Below, piece after piece: positions 1 through 9,693 of a DNA stretch of 44,051 bases; position 1 is the stretch's first letter, and each line of letters begins with the position of its first letter. A model generated the notes under the pieces. That model did no database searches and had not been told where the DNA came from. It worked only from the letters and a program-made list of their open reading frames with translations. The stretch is from assembly GCA_903891315.1 (NCBI GenBank), contig CAITEF010000205.1, positions 1-44,051 of the forward strand, given 5' to 3'. A program made the translations under genes and the position numbers. This stretch comes from an uncultured Rhodospirillales bacterium. GTDB lineage: Bacteria; Pseudomonadota; Alphaproteobacteria; Acetobacterales; Acetobacteraceae.

Positions 1-36
1 GAACCTCTTCGGTTCAATGTGATCGGGCGTTGCTCT
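1..36. repeat. Half copy of a foldback repeat (family A)
   Basis: gaacctcttcggttcaatgtgatcgggcgttgctct matches 8877..8912 with one mismatch; cut by the window edge. Confidence 0.7.
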
Positions 37-106
37 AGTGCAATGGCTTTGAAATCAGACCTTAAAACCGGATTTTGATCACAAGCCGGAACATTAAGAT
101 CCAGCC

Positions 107-694
107 TCAGTGCATCCGCTTTCTCGCATTTTCCAAAGCCTTCTCCCGTCGCGCCCAGGTGATCACCCCACGCGGCAGCTTGATCCTGAACGGCTCCGGC
201 TTCGGGCGGGGCTTGCGAGGTTGGCGCGGTCGGGGCGGGCGCGGCGCTGTCATGGTCCACGGCAGTTCAACCGCCAAAGCCCGACACAGAGGCCGCAATA
301 CCCGCTTCGCCTGTGGTGATGCCGCCAGCAAGGCCTGCATCTCCGGCTCTTGCAGCAGATGCTTCAATTGGCCGCCATAGCAAACCGCCTGATGCTTGCC
401 CGCCGCCACCAGCCAGCCGAATCGGCGCGGCAGCACCGAAGCAGGCTTCTGTTGGGCTTGCTGCCGCGTTTGCGTTGCCGCCGCCCGCTGCATCCCAACA
501 AGCAGCGTGCCCGCGCGAAACCGCACCAGCATCCGCTCGATCCCCCGGAACGCCGCATTGATCCGACGCCACGCCAGCACCTTCTGCGGGTCCTCCAGCC
601 GCCACATCCCCAACTCCCCCAGAATCGCACGCAGGATCGCCCGCAGACTTGCGGTGATCGGGTCCAGTTCAGATTGGGCGGGTGAGGCGGACAT
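107..694 (-). CDS. Hypothetical protein, basic Pro/Arg-rich C-terminus
   Basis: ORF 107..736 (-); internal Met at 694 (MSASPAQSEL...) is a likely start; no recognised domain. Confidence 0.5.
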   Translation of the reverse strand: MSASPAQSELDPITASLRAILRAILGELGMWRLEDPQKVLAWRRINAAFRGIERMLVRFRAGTLLVGMQRAAATQTRQQAQQKPASVLPRRFGWLVAAGKHQAVCYGGQLKHLLQEPEMQALLAASPQAKRVLRPLCRALAVELPWTMTAPRPPRPRQPRKPRPKPEPFRIKLPRGVITWARREKALENARKRMH

Positions 695-758
695 CGACGA
701 TTTTAAATCACAGTCGGTGGCCGAAATCAAGAACAAAAAAGGAACACGTCTCCCATAT

Positions 759-854
759 CGTCATTGCGAGGAGCGCAGCGACGTCGCAATCCATTGATGT
801 CATAGGGAATTATCATTGCCCTCGATGGATCGCGACGCTTCGCTCGCGATGACG
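759..854. repeat. Imperfect inverted repeat (CGTCATTGCGAGGAGCG-type, family B)
   Basis: Left arm cgtcattgcgaggagcgcagcgacgtcgcaatccat; right arm atggatcgcgacgcttcgctcgcgatgacg is its approximate reverse complement. Confidence 0.7.
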
Positions 855-985
855 CTTAGCGTGTTTGCGCGGGCGCGTGCCATGACGTCGTGGCACGGGC
901 CTTGGGCGTGACGTTATCGGCGCGGATCCGTTAACGCCCCCAACTCCCCCTGGCCCCAACCCGCCCTCATCCCATATACTCGGCC

Positions 986-2047
986 ATGCCTTTCGATCTG
1001 CGCACCCAGGCTGCCCGAGACATCCAGGAACGCGCCCGCCCATCCGTGGCGGCGTGGCTGTTCACGCTGTGCTTTATGCTGCTGGTGATGGTCTCCCTCG
1101 GCGGTGCCACGCGGCTCACCGGCTCCGGCCTGTCGATCATGGAGTGGGACCCGATCATGGGCGCTCTCCCGCCCTGGACAGAGACCGAGTGGAACCGCCT
1201 GTTCGCGCTCTATCAGCAGATCCCGCAATACAAGCTGGTGCATGACGGCTTCGGCCTCGACGGCTTCAAGCAGATCTTCTGGCTCGAATGGATGCACCGT
1301 TTCTGGGGTCGCATGATGGGGCTCGTTCTGGCCGGGCCGCTGCTCTGGTTCGGCTTGCGCCGTGCGCTGCCGGGCTGGTTGATCCGGCGAATGGCGCTGC
1401 TCCTTGTGCTGGGTGGCGCACAAGGCGGTGTGGGCTGGTTCATGGTCGCCTCGGGCTTCGAGGCCGACAGCACCGCCGTCTCACCCTACCGGCTGGTGCT
1501 GCATCTCACCCTCGCCCTGTCGCTCTACGCCGCCCTGTTCTGGACCGCGATGACGGTCTGGCGTGACGGCGCGCGCAAGCCGTTCTTCGTGCCGCCGATG
1601 CTGCGCATGGCATCATTGCTGCTCACAGTGTTGGTTTCGCTCACCATCGTCGCCGGCGGATTCGTCGCAGGACTGAAGGCGGGGCTGACCTACAACACCT
1701 TCCCGCTGATGGACGGGCATCTGGTCCCCGAGGGCTGGGCGATGCTCACGCCCTGGTGGAAGAACCTGTTCGAGAACATCCCGGCCGTGCAATTCGATCA
1801 CCGCGCGCTCGCCACACTTTCGGCCGCCACCGGGTTGCTGGTGGTCTTCTACGGCCAATTGACCGGGCCGAACACCGCTGTGCGCACCGCGCTGGGTCTG
1901 GTGGGCGGTGCGGTGGTCTTGCAATATCTGTTGGGCGTGGCCACCCTCCTTTATGTCGTGCCGGTCTCGCTTGGCACCCTGCATCAGGCCGGCGCGGTGC
2001 TGTTGCTGACCGCCGCTGTGGCCTTGCGCCACGTTCTGCGGCGCTGA
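986..2047 (+). CDS. ctaA: Heme A synthase (COX15/CtaA family)
   Basis: Multi-TM protein with GGATRLTGSGLSIMEWDPIMGALPP and conserved His-containing helices. Confidence 0.93.
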   Translation: MPFDLRTQAARDIQERARPSVAAWLFTLCFMLLVMVSLGGATRLTGSGLSIMEWDPIMGALPPWTETEWNRLFALYQQIPQYKLVHDGFGLDGFKQIFWLEWMHRFWGRMMGLVLAGPLLWFGLRRALPGWLIRRMALLLVLGGAQGGVGWFMVASGFEADSTAVSPYRLVLHLTLALSLYAALFWTAMTVWRDGARKPFFVPPMLRMASLLLTVLVSLTIVAGGFVAGLKAGLTYNTFPLMDGHLVPEGWAMLTPWWKNLFENIPAVQFDHRALATLSAATGLLVVFYGQLTGPNTAVRTALGLVGGAVVLQYLLGVATLLYVVPVSLGTLHQAGAVLLLTAAVALRHVLRR

Positions 2048-2072
2048 TCTTTTTTCCCTGGGAAACCCCATA

Positions 2073-3518
2073 ATGGCCGATCTCGACACGCCGCTCGCCA
2101 CGACCGATTCGCTGTTCTACGGCAGCCATGCGCTCGACCCCGACGCGGCACAGCGCATCGTGCGGGACGCTCTGGTCAACGCCGATGACGGCGAGTTGTT
2201 CCTCGAATACCGCGAGAGCGAGAGCATCGTGCTCGATGACGGCCGCATCCGCAGCGCCGGGTTCGACACAACGCGCGGCTTCGGCCTGCGCGCGGTCTGC
2301 GGCGAGACGGCAGGTTACGCCCATGCTGACGAAATCTCGGAATCAGCGCTCAAACGCGCCGCCGTCACGGTCTCCTCCGTCGCCTCCGGCCATTCCGGCA
2401 CCGAGGCCGCCGCCCCACGTGCCACCAATTCGCGGCTCTACACTGGCATCAACCCGCTCGGCGATGACGGTTTCGCCGCCCGCACCGGTCTGCTCTCCGA
2501 GGTCGACGCCTATGCCCGCGCGCTCGACAGCCGGGTGGTGCAGGTGAGTGCGAATGTCCACGGCGAATGGCAGGCGGTGCAGATTGTCCGCGCTGACGGC
2601 ACCCGTGTCGCCGATCTGCGCCCGCTGGTCCGCTTCAACGTCGCCGTCGTCGTGGAGCAAAACGGCAAGCGCGAAACCGGCAGCACCGGGCTCGGCGGCC
2701 GGCACGGCTACGACAAGATCATCGGCCCGGATGTCTGGCAGAAAGCCACCAAAGAGGCGCTGCGGCAGGCGCTGGTCAATCTCGATTCGGTGGCCGCACC
2801 TGCGGGCGAGATGCCGGTGGTGCTCGGCTCCGGCTGGCCCGGCATTTTGCTGCATGAGGCCATCGGCCACGGGCTGGAAGGCGATTTCAACCGCAAGAAA
2901 ACCTCCGCCTTCTCTGGCCTGATGGGCCAACGCATCGCCGCCCCCGGTGTGACCGTCGTCGATGACGGCACGATCCCGGATCGCCGAGGCTCCCTGACGG
3001 TGGACGATGAAGGCACGCCGACCAGCCGCACCGTGCTGATCGAGGACGGCTATCTGCGCGAATACATGCAGGACCGGATGAACGCCCGACTGATGGGCGT
3101 GCGCGCCACCGGCAATGGCCGCCGTCAAAGCTACGCGCATATGCCGATGCCGCGCATGACCAACACGATCATGCTGGGCGGCAACAACTCGCTCGACGAG
3201 ATGATCGCCTCCGTCCCGCGCGGGCTCTACGCGGTGAATTTCGGCGGCGGGCAGGTCGATATCACCTCGGGCAAGTTCGTCTTCTCGGCGTCTGAGGCCT
3301 ATCTGATCGAGAACGGCAAGATCGGCCCGGCCGTCAAGGGTGCCACGTTGATCGGCAACGGCCCGGACGCGCTGACCAAGGTGCAGATGATCGGCACCGA
3401 CGTCGCCCTCGATCCGGGTGTCGGCACCTGCGGCAAAAACGGCCAGGGCGTGCCGGTGGGCGTGGGCCAACCGACATTGAAATTGTCCGGGCTGACGGTG
3501 GGCGGCACGGCGACCTGA
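2073..3518 (+). CDS. tldD: Metalloprotease TldD
   Basis: HEAIGHGLEGDFNRK (HExxxH) motif, full-length TldD/PmbA family. Confidence 0.94.
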   Translation: MADLDTPLATTDSLFYGSHALDPDAAQRIVRDALVNADDGELFLEYRESESIVLDDGRIRSAGFDTTRGFGLRAVCGETAGYAHADEISESALKRAAVTVSSVASGHSGTEAAAPRATNSRLYTGINPLGDDGFAARTGLLSEVDAYARALDSRVVQVSANVHGEWQAVQIVRADGTRVADLRPLVRFNVAVVVEQNGKRETGSTGLGGRHGYDKIIGPDVWQKATKEALRQALVNLDSVAAPAGEMPVVLGSGWPGILLHEAIGHGLEGDFNRKKTSAFSGLMGQRIAAPGVTVVDDGTIPDRRGSLTVDDEGTPTSRTVLIEDGYLREYMQDRMNARLMGVRATGNGRRQSYAHMPMPRMTNTIMLGGNNSLDEMIASVPRGLYAVNFGGGQVDITSGKFVFSASEAYLIENGKIGPAVKGATLIGNGPDALTKVQMIGTDVALDPGVGTCGKNGQGVPVGVGQPTLKLSGLTVGGTAT

Positions 3519-3613
3519 CACAAAACTGTCATGTCTCTGCCTATGGTTTGGCTCTGGATCTCTTGACGAATTGCGTGGCACTGCGACGCGGACTGCGTTT
3601 CGGGAGGTTTGTC

Positions 3614-4996
3614 ATGCGCTCATCACTCCGTCTGGCCCTGCTGGCCACGGTGCTGTTTTCCACGGCCTCCGCCGCGCGCGCAGAAGACGCTGCCCCCCTG
3701 ACGATTTGGCAGCGCGGCAACCTGCTCGGCGATCTCGGCGGTCTGCGCCCCTGGGCGGTGGATCATGGCGTCACGCTGACCATCACCGAGCAGAGCGAGA
3801 TCAAAGGCAACACCACCGGCGGCACCAAGCGGGGTGCCACCTATGACGGCCTGACCACGCTCAGCGCGTCGGTCGACACCGACAAGGCATTCGGCTGGAG
3901 CGGCGGCACATTGTTCATCAGCGCGCTGAACATCCATGGCCGCCCGCTCAGCCCGTATTATCTGGGCAGCCTGCAAACCGCGAGCGGCATCGAGGCGGCA
4001 CCCACCACACGTCTGTGGGAACTCTGGGTGACGCAGAGCTTCGCCGACGGCTTGTTCGACGTGAAGTTGGGCCAGCAGAGCCTGGACCAGGATTTTCTGA
4101 GCAGCACCAACAGCGCGATTTTCGTCAACACGATGATGGGCTGGCCGATGGTCCCCTCCGTCGATCTCTATGCCGGTGGCCCCGCCTATCCGCTGTCCTC
4201 GCTCGGTGCGCGCATCAAGGTCAACGTCAATGACAATGTCACCGTGCTGGCCGGTGTGTTCGGCGACAATCCGCCCGGCGGCCCGTTCAACAATGACAGC
4301 CAACTGCGCGGCGACACACGTTGGGGCAACAATTTCAGCCTGCGCACCGGATCGCTGTTCATCGCGGAGGCGCAGTATCAGCTGAACCAGAAAACCCCTG
4401 GAGCCGAGAAACAGCCGGAAGGTTTGCCGACCGCATTGAAGCTCGGCGTCTACGCCGATAGCGGTGATTTCTATGACCAGCGCTACGCCACCAACGGCGC
4501 GCTGCTCGCCAGCAATGCCAGCCTGAGCCCACGCAAGATCACGGGCAACAGCGCGGTCTATGTGGTGTTCGACCAAGGCGTCTGGAAACCGGCCCCGGAT
4601 TCCGGGCGCGTGTTGAGCGTGTTCGTGCGCGCGCTGTCAGCACCCACCAGCCAGAACGTGGTCGATTTCAGCGTCAACGGCGGCATCACACTGACCGCGC
4701 CGCTCGAAGGCCGGGATGACGATACGTTTGGCCTCGGCTTCGGCTATGCACATGTGTCGAACCAAGCCCGCGCCTATGACCGCGATGTCGCGCGACTGGG
4801 TGGCGACACCACGCCGGTGCGGTCGAGCGAGACCTTCATCGAGGCGACCTATCAGGCGCAGGTGACGCCGTGGCTGCAGGTGCAGCCGGATGTGCAATAC
4901 GTCATCCATCCGGGCGGCGGGATTGCCAATCCCTACACCGGCAAGCGGGTTGCCAATGAGTGGGTATTCGGGGCGCGCACCAACATCACGTTCTGA
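3614..4996 (+). CDS. Carbohydrate porin, OprB family
   Basis: Signal peptide (MRSSLRLALLATVLFSTASAARA), OprB-like beta-barrel sequence ending in F; RBS gggagg upstream of 3614. Confidence 0.85.
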   Translation: MRSSLRLALLATVLFSTASAARAEDAAPLTIWQRGNLLGDLGGLRPWAVDHGVTLTITEQSEIKGNTTGGTKRGATYDGLTTLSASVDTDKAFGWSGGTLFISALNIHGRPLSPYYLGSLQTASGIEAAPTTRLWELWVTQSFADGLFDVKLGQQSLDQDFLSSTNSAIFVNTMMGWPMVPSVDLYAGGPAYPLSSLGARIKVNVNDNVTVLAGVFGDNPPGGPFNNDSQLRGDTRWGNNFSLRTGSLFIAEAQYQLNQKTPGAEKQPEGLPTALKLGVYADSGDFYDQRYATNGALLASNASLSPRKITGNSAVYVVFDQGVWKPAPDSGRVLSVFVRALSAPTSQNVVDFSVNGGITLTAPLEGRDDDTFGLGFGYAHVSNQARAYDRDVARLGGDTTPVRSSETFIEATYQAQVTPWLQVQPDVQYVIHPGGGIANPYTGKRVANEWVFGARTNITF

Positions 4997-5022
4997 TCCA
5001 ACCATCGGCGGGAGATCGAGAT

Positions 5023-5949
5023 ATGAGCCAGTTGTCCATTTCCCGCCGTTCCGTTCTGATCGGTGCAGGCGGTGCGGCCCTCACGCCCACCACCGTGCCT
5101 GCCGCCCCGCGCGCGCCCTCGTTGCCATTGGTGGTGGTGGGTGATTGGGGGCGTTACGGCACCGATGACCAGAAGGCGGTGGCCAATGCGATGGGCCGCA
5201 CGGCGGCAGAAATCCGCAGCCGCTTCGTCATCTCGCTGGGCGATAATTTCTATGAGGACGGCGTTGAGTCCGTCACCGACCGGCATTGGCAGGACAGCTT
5301 CGAGCAAGTCTACACTGCCCCGTCCTTGCAGACGAAATGGGACGTGATTCTCGGCAACCACGATTATCGCGGCAGCGTGCAGGCGCAGCTCGACTATGTG
5401 AAGCACTCCAAGCGCTGGCAGATGCCGGATCGGGTGTTCACAAGGCTGGAGATGCTGTCCGACGGCACGGTGGTCGAGTTCTTCTACATCGACACCTCGC
5501 CGATGATCTCCGCCTATCGCCACACCAAGGTCGCCATCGACGATCAGAACGTGCCCGCGCAATTGGCGTGGTTGGATGCCACGTTGGGCCGCTCGAAGGC
5601 CGGGGTGAAGATCGTGGTCGGCCACCACCCGATTCACACGGTGACCGGTCACGGTCGCGACCAGAAGGATCTGATCCATCTGGTCAAGCCATTGCTACTG
5701 CGCCACGGCGTGCATCTGTACATCAACGGCCACGACCACAATCTGCAATCGATCACCCGCGACGGCGTGACCTTCGTCACCTGCGGCGGCGGCGGGGCGG
5801 TGCTGGGCGATGCCGGTGAGGCCAAGCCGGGCGACTTCGCGGCGAAGGCCTATGGCTATATGTCGATGGAGGTCTCCGCCAAGCGCATCGGTTACCGCCT
5901 GTTCGACGAGGATGGGAAGGCGTTGTATGCGGGGCAGGTTTTGACCTGA
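5023..5949 (+). CDS. Tartrate-resistant/purple acid phosphatase-like metallophosphoesterase, exported
   Basis: GDWG, GDNFY, GNHDY, GHHP and GHDH metallophosphatase motifs; leader with SRRSVLIGAGGAAL. Confidence 0.85.
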   Translation: MSQLSISRRSVLIGAGGAALTPTTVPAAPRAPSLPLVVVGDWGRYGTDDQKAVANAMGRTAAEIRSRFVISLGDNFYEDGVESVTDRHWQDSFEQVYTAPSLQTKWDVILGNHDYRGSVQAQLDYVKHSKRWQMPDRVFTRLEMLSDGTVVEFFYIDTSPMISAYRHTKVAIDDQNVPAQLAWLDATLGRSKAGVKIVVGHHPIHTVTGHGRDQKDLIHLVKPLLLRHGVHLYINGHDHNLQSITRDGVTFVTCGGGGAVLGDAGEAKPGDFAAKAYGYMSMEVSAKRIGYRLFDEDGKALYAGQVLT

Positions 5950-5964
5950 CGCCCCGGAGCCGCT

Positions 5965-6714
5965 TTGCCGATCCTGATCGCCGCGCTTTATCAATTTTGC
6001 CGCGTTGAGACCCCAACTGAGTTCGCCGCCGCTCTGCACGCGCGCGCGGATGCGGCTGGGCTGCGCGGCACGCTGATCCTGGCAAGCGAGGGGATCAACG
6101 GCACCATCGCGGGTGAGTCCACCGCATTGCGCGCCTTTGTCGCCGAATTGCAGACGGGAATCGCGCCCGGCCCAGCCTTTGACGGCCTCACGCTGAAATG
6201 GGCGAGCACCGACGCGATGCCGTTCCAGCGGCTCAAGATCAAGGTCAAGCCGGAGATCGTCTCATTGGGCGCGCCCGAAGCGGACCCGACCCAGCGCGTC
6301 GGCACCTATGTCGCCCCCGAGGACTGGGACGCGTTGATCTCCCAGCCCGATGTTCTGCTGATCGACACCCGCAACAGCTTCGAATTCGACGTCGGCACGT
6401 TTCCAGGGGCGGTCGATCCCGGCACCACCACATTCCGCGAGTTTCCGGGCTTCGTGTCCGAGCGGCTCGACCCTGAGCAGAATACGAGGGTGGCGATGTT
6501 CTGCACCGGCGGCATACGCTGCGAGAAGGCCAGCGCCCTGCTGCTCGCACGCGGATTTCGCGAGGTTTATCACCTGCAGGGCGGGATCCTGGCCTATCTG
6601 GAAAAAATGCCGCCCGAGACGCGATCCTGGCAGGGTGAGTGTTTTGTGTTCGATGAACGTCGGGCAGCGGATCCAGGTCGGTTGGGACTGGCGGAGGATC
6701 ACCTGGAGGAGTAG
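5965..6714 (+). CDS. trhO: Rhodanese-domain tRNA uridine hydroxylase-like protein (TrhO/YceA family)
   Basis: N-terminal acylphosphatase-like domain plus rhodanese domain with MFCTGGIRCEKAS; TTG start. Confidence 0.88.
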   Translation: MPILIAALYQFCRVETPTEFAAALHARADAAGLRGTLILASEGINGTIAGESTALRAFVAELQTGIAPGPAFDGLTLKWASTDAMPFQRLKIKVKPEIVSLGAPEADPTQRVGTYVAPEDWDALISQPDVLLIDTRNSFEFDVGTFPGAVDPGTTTFREFPGFVSERLDPEQNTRVAMFCTGGIRCEKASALLLARGFREVYHLQGGILAYLEKMPPETRSWQGECFVFDERRAADPGRLGLAEDHLEE

Positions 6715-6717
6715 CGC

Positions 6718-8853
6718 ATGCCCAACGCCGAGCAGACTCTGATCGTCGGCGGCATGACCTGTGCCGCCTGCGTCTCCCGCGTTGAGAAAGTGCTCAAGCG
6801 CGTCCCCGGCGTGACCTCAGCCGACGTCAATCTGATGACCGGACAGGCCGTCGTCCATGGCAACGCGAATCTGCTGGCGCTCGAACAGGCGGTGGCAAAG
6901 GCGGGTTACACCGCCTCTGCTGCCCCGCCTCCGCCCGAAAAATTCTGGCCGGTGGGTCTGGCCCTCGGCCTAAGTCTCCCAATTGCGCTGGCGATGCTGG
7001 TCGGAATGGCGGGCGGCCCGATGCTGCCCGGTTGGGTGCAGGCTGCACTCGCCACCCCAGTGCTGCTCGGCTTCGGCACCGGCTTCGTGATCCGCGGCTG
7101 GAAATCGATCCGCGAGGGCTCGCCCAGCATGGACGCGCTCGTCGCCATCGGCACCTGGGCCGCCTATCTGCTCAGCCTGCGCAATCTGTTCGAGCCAATG
7201 GCCGACATGCCGGGCATGGAATCACCGCTCTATTTCGACTCCGCCGCTTTGGTGATCGCCCTGGTGATGCTCGGCCGCTTTCTCGAAGGCCGCGCCCGCG
7301 TGCAGGCGGGCGCGGCATTGCGTGATCTCGCCAAGCTGCAACCCGCCCGCGTGACCCGCATGATCGGCGATCTCGCCGAAGACATCGATCTGGCGGCGTT
7401 GCGCGCGGGTGATCAGGTACGCGTCCGCCCCGGCGAGCGAGTGCCTGCCGATGGCGTGGTGGTCGAGGGCCATTCCGATCAAGACGAAGCAGCCCTCACC
7501 GGCGAAAGCCTGCCGCGCGCCATCCAAGTGGGCGACCAGGTCCTCGCCGGGGCGCTGAACATCTCCGGCCTGCTGTTGATCCGCGCCGAGAAACTCGCAG
7601 GCGAGACGGCTTTGGGCCGCACCGTGCGGATGGTCGAGGCCGCACAGGGGCGCAAGCCCTCAGTGCAAAAACTTGCCGACCGGATTGCAGCCTGGTTCGT
7701 CCCCGGCGTGATGCTGCTGGCCTTGCTCACCTTGGCGGGCTGGATGCTGGCGGGGGCGACGGCAGAGGATGCGCTGATCAACGCCGTCGCCGTGCTGGTG
7801 ATCGCCTGCCCCTGCGCGCTAGGCCTTGCCACACCCGCCGCAATCATGGCCGGAACCGGGGCTGCTGCGCGCAATGGGATCGTGCTGCGCGATCCGGATG
7901 TGCTCGGGGTCGCGCATGCGGTCACAACAGTCGTCTTCGACAAAACAGGCACCCTCACCGAGGGCCGCCCGCGTGTGGTGTCGAGCAAATCGGTCGGCAC
8001 CTCCACCCCGCGCGACGTGATGATGATCGCGGCCTCGCTGCAACAGGGCTCTCTGCACCCGCTCGCCCGCGCCGTGCTGGCAGAGGCACCGGAGGCCAAG
8101 GCCGCCGAGAAGATGCAGGATTTCCCTGGGCGCGGCGTCGGCGGCGTGGTCGATGGGCGGGAATTCCGCCTTGGCAATCAGCGCATGCTGGAGGAATCGG
8201 GGCTTGCGGTGGGGGAGCTTGAACCGGAAATGCTGCGTCTGGCCGCAAGCGGGGCCAGCGTGTCGTTCTTGTTCGAGACAGCGCCGGAGACACATTTGCT
8301 CGGCCTGATCGGCTTTGCAGACACGCCGCGCCCCACCGCGGCGGTCGCCGTGGCGACTCTGCGCGCGCGGGGCGTTCGCTGCGTGCTGCTATCGGGCGAC
8401 AATCCGGCAGCCGTCGCGGCGATGGCAAAAACGCTCGGCTTCGATGAGGCCATTGGCGGCGTGCTGCCTGCCGAGAAGGCGGCGCGGGTGGCGACTTTGC
8501 GCGACGGCGGCAAGGTCGCGATGGTGGGGGACGGCATCAATGACGCGCCAGCCCTCGCCGAGGCCGATCTCGGCATCGCGATGGCGGGCGGGGCCGATCT
8601 GGCGGTGGAGACCGCTGGGATCGTGCTGATGCGCCCCGAGCCGACCCTGGTTGCCGCTGCTCTGGATATCGCGTGGCGAACCGAGCGGCGCATCCGGCTT
8701 GGCCTGTTTTGGGCGTTCGGATTCAACCTGATCGGGCTGCCGCTCGCCGCCGCCGGACGTCTGAGCCCGGCCTTGGCCGGCGCGGCGATGGCGTTCTCGT
8801 CACTCGCGGTGGTGCTGAACGCGTTGGCATTGCGGGGCTGGAAGCCGAAATAG
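6718..8853 (+). CDS. copA: Copper-translocating P-type ATPase
   Basis: HMA domain GGMTCAACVSRVEKVL, ACPCALGLATPAA, DKTGTLTEG, MVGDGINDAPALAEADLGIA. Confidence 0.95.
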   Translation: MPNAEQTLIVGGMTCAACVSRVEKVLKRVPGVTSADVNLMTGQAVVHGNANLLALEQAVAKAGYTASAAPPPPEKFWPVGLALGLSLPIALAMLVGMAGGPMLPGWVQAALATPVLLGFGTGFVIRGWKSIREGSPSMDALVAIGTWAAYLLSLRNLFEPMADMPGMESPLYFDSAALVIALVMLGRFLEGRARVQAGAALRDLAKLQPARVTRMIGDLAEDIDLAALRAGDQVRVRPGERVPADGVVVEGHSDQDEAALTGESLPRAIQVGDQVLAGALNISGLLLIRAEKLAGETALGRTVRMVEAAQGRKPSVQKLADRIAAWFVPGVMLLALLTLAGWMLAGATAEDALINAVAVLVIACPCALGLATPAAIMAGTGAAARNGIVLRDPDVLGVAHAVTTVVFDKTGTLTEGRPRVVSSKSVGTSTPRDVMMIAASLQQGSLHPLARAVLAEAPEAKAAEKMQDFPGRGVGGVVDGREFRLGNQRMLEESGLAVGELEPEMLRLAASGASVSFLFETAPETHLLGLIGFADTPRPTAAVAVATLRARGVRCVLLSGDNPAAVAAMAKTLGFDEAIGGVLPAEKAARVATLRDGGKVAMVGDGINDAPALAEADLGIAMAGGADLAVETAGIVLMRPEPTLVAAALDIAWRTERRIRLGLFWAFGFNLIGLPLAAAGRLSPALAGAAMAFSSLAVVLNALALRGWKPK

Positions 8854-8912
8854 AGCACGGTCCGACCGATCGGATTGAACCTCTCCGGTTCAATGTGATC
8901 GGGCGTTGCTCT
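8852..8912. repeat. 61-nt imperfect palindrome (family A) overlapping the copA stop
   Basis: agagcacggtccgaccgatcggattgaacctctccggttcaatgtgatcgggcgttgctct; perfect core attgaacc/ggttcaat. Confidence 0.75.
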
Positions 8913-8997
8913 GGGCCAAACGGGTCGCCGTCATCGACCACCCTTCAAATCTCGCAGATCGGCTCTATGCTTGCGCAGCAGAGGAGATTGCTCGTCC

Positions 8998-9693
8998 ATG
9001 TCGATCCGCGTTGTCAGTTCAGGCGCTTTCGCGCCCGCCTATGCCGTCTTGGTGCCAATGTTCGAATCCCGCACCGGCACGGTGATCGAAAGCGAACGCG
9101 GCCCGTCGGTCGGCCCCGACCCGAAATCCGTGCCCAACCGCCTCAAGCGCGGCGAAGATATCGACGTGGTCATCATGTCCGGCCCCGGCCTGATCCAGAT
9201 GATCCAGGAAGGCTATGTCGCCGAACACACCGACCTCGCTTTGTCGCTGATCGGCATGGCGGTGCGTGAGGGCGCACCTCTCCCCGACATCTCCACCCCG
9301 GAAGCCCTGCGCGAGACCTTGCTGGCGGCGAAGACCATCGGCACTTCGATGAGCGTCAGCGGCGCCTATGTGCGTGACACGCTGCTCGGCCTGCTCGGCA
9401 TCTCCGATCAGGTGCGCGACAAGCTGCGCACCGCCTCCGGCGAGCCGGTGGCGGCGATGATCGCGCGCGGCGAGATCGAACTCGGCTTTCAGCAAATCAG
9501 CGAACTCAAGCCGGTTGCCGGCATCACCATTGTGGGCAAGCTGCCCGAGGCGGTGCAGCAGATCACCGCCTTCTCCGCAGGTCTGGTTGCCACCAGCAAG
9601 CAGAAAGACGCCGCCCGCGCGCTGATCAGCTTCCTCGCCTCGCCCGACGCAGCACCCGCAATTATCGAGAGCGGGATGGAACCGGCTACTTGA
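8998..9693 (+). CDS. Substrate-binding-domain protein (molybdate-binding-like, SBP_bac_11 type), no evident signal peptide
   Basis: ModA-like sequence (VVIMSGPGLIQMIQEG..., SASFLASPDAAP-type end); N-terminus MSIRVVSSGAFAPAYA lacks a leader. Confidence 0.75.
   Translation: MSIRVVSSGAFAPAYAVLVPMFESRTGTVIESERGPSVGPDPKSVPNRLKRGEDIDVVIMSGPGLIQMIQEGYVAEHTDLALSLIGMAVREGAPLPDISTPEALRETLLAAKTIGTSMSVSGAYVRDTLLGLLGISDQVRDKLRTASGEPVAAMIARGEIELGFQQISELKPVAGITIVGKLPEAVQQITAFSAGLVATSKQKDAARALISFLASPDAAPAIIESGMEPAT

Noticed and set aside
759-854. Possible CRISPR-like repeat units
   Set aside because: Single inverted repeat, not direct repeats with regular spacers; no cas genes.
2343-3581. 412-aa minus-strand ORF antisense to tldD
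   Set aside because: Mirror ORF with low-complexity translation; tldD explains the region.
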